Shown one piece after another: positions 63,977 to 64,000 of a DNA stretch of 64,000 nt. Within the stretch, counting starts at the first letter, position 1; the number at the start of each line of letters is the position of its first letter. The notes under the pieces are model-generated. The model was not told the origin of the DNA and searched no databases. It saw only the letters and a list, made by a program, of their open reading frames with translations. The DNA is taken from contig CM039210.1 of NCBI GenBank assembly GCA_008360975.2, forward strand, positions 18,003,007 to 18,067,006, read 5' to 3'. The stretch comes from Lichenostomus cassidix. Lineage: Eukaryota > Chordata > Aves > Passeriformes > Meliphagidae. Both the position numbers and the translations under genes were made by a program.

Positions 63977-64000
63977 AATCCCGTTCTGTACACTGAAGCC
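63977..64000 (-). CDS. APBA1: APBA1-like exon, PDZ2 start (cut by window edge)
   Basis: The last eight codons before a GTAAGT donor encode GFSVQNGI, the carboxylate-binding loop region of PDZ2 (GFSV as the GLGF-type motif). It joins in phase to the exon at 63396. The rest of the exon lies beyond the window. Confidence 0.85.

Overview
This is nuclear DNA of a bird, probably a songbird. The evidence is a chicken-repeat-1 (CR1) LINE, avian-type ERVL LTRs, and three exon segments at the right end that encode the C-terminal PDZ domain of an X11/Mint adaptor, best matching APBA1. APBA1 is Z-linked in birds as far as I know. More than 80% of the first 50 kb is endogenous retrovirus (ERV) sequence, so a W-chromosome copy of the region is the simplest reading. 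That is an inference: a repeat-rich part of Z, or a paralogue, would look similar here. No tRNA, rRNA, CRISPR array, bacterial-type operon or free-standing host gene was seen outside the 3' end of the APBA1-like gene.

Layout. (1) 1-5.5 kb: a plus-strand class I (gamma-like) provirus, called G1 here, with broken gag, a pol deletion, integrase, a Cys-rich ORF, env and a 3' LTR, plus one solo LTR. (2) 5.5-11.6 kb: a plus-strand relative, called D, with protease, RNase H, integrase, env and 3' LTR, broken by three LTR insertions. (3) 11.6-17.7 kb: minus-strand D gag and leader debris with LTRs of several families (E, B2, D). (4) 17.7-29.2 kb: a three-level nest. An LTR (C2) is split by a young minus-strand betaretrovirus-like provirus (B; gag, dUTPase-protease, pol, no env). 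B is itself split by a solo LTR and by a young plus-strand gag-only element (alpha). (5) 29.2-41.3 kb: minus-strand D proviral sequence with at least seven later insertions. (6) 41.3-45.6 kb: a second G1 element with a duplicated Cys-rich module, env and 3' LTR. (7) 45.6-52.5 kb: solo LTRs, ERVL LTRs and a CR1 LINE. (8) 52.5-55.8 kb: mostly unrecognised, AT-rich sequence with one solo LTR. (9) 55.8-62.4 kb: an ERVL solo LTR (5-bp TSD) split by a 5.3-kb class I provirus (C1, 4-bp TSD), whose interior looks G-to-A hypermutated. (10) 62.8-64 kb: the APBA1-like exons on the minus strand.

How the parts relate. Target-site duplications (TSDs) read from the sequence date the insertions relative to one another: CCCAGG (alpha into B), a 7-bp repeat (B into C2), GGGCAA, CCCACA, ATCATA, GTTAGC, CTCGAC, TGCAGC, GTAAC, GAAA, GTTG and GGGAC. 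LTR pairs of alpha, B and C1 each differ by under 1% by eye, so these are recent insertions. Alpha elements encode only gag-like fragments and must have been mobilised by enzymes supplied from elsewhere. The most unusual signal is a conserved Cys-rich module between integrase and env in the G1 elements. It occurs once in the first element and twice in the second, and in the second it is in frame with the Env signal peptide. All coordinates and comparisons were made by eye; boundaries without a TSD are approximate.
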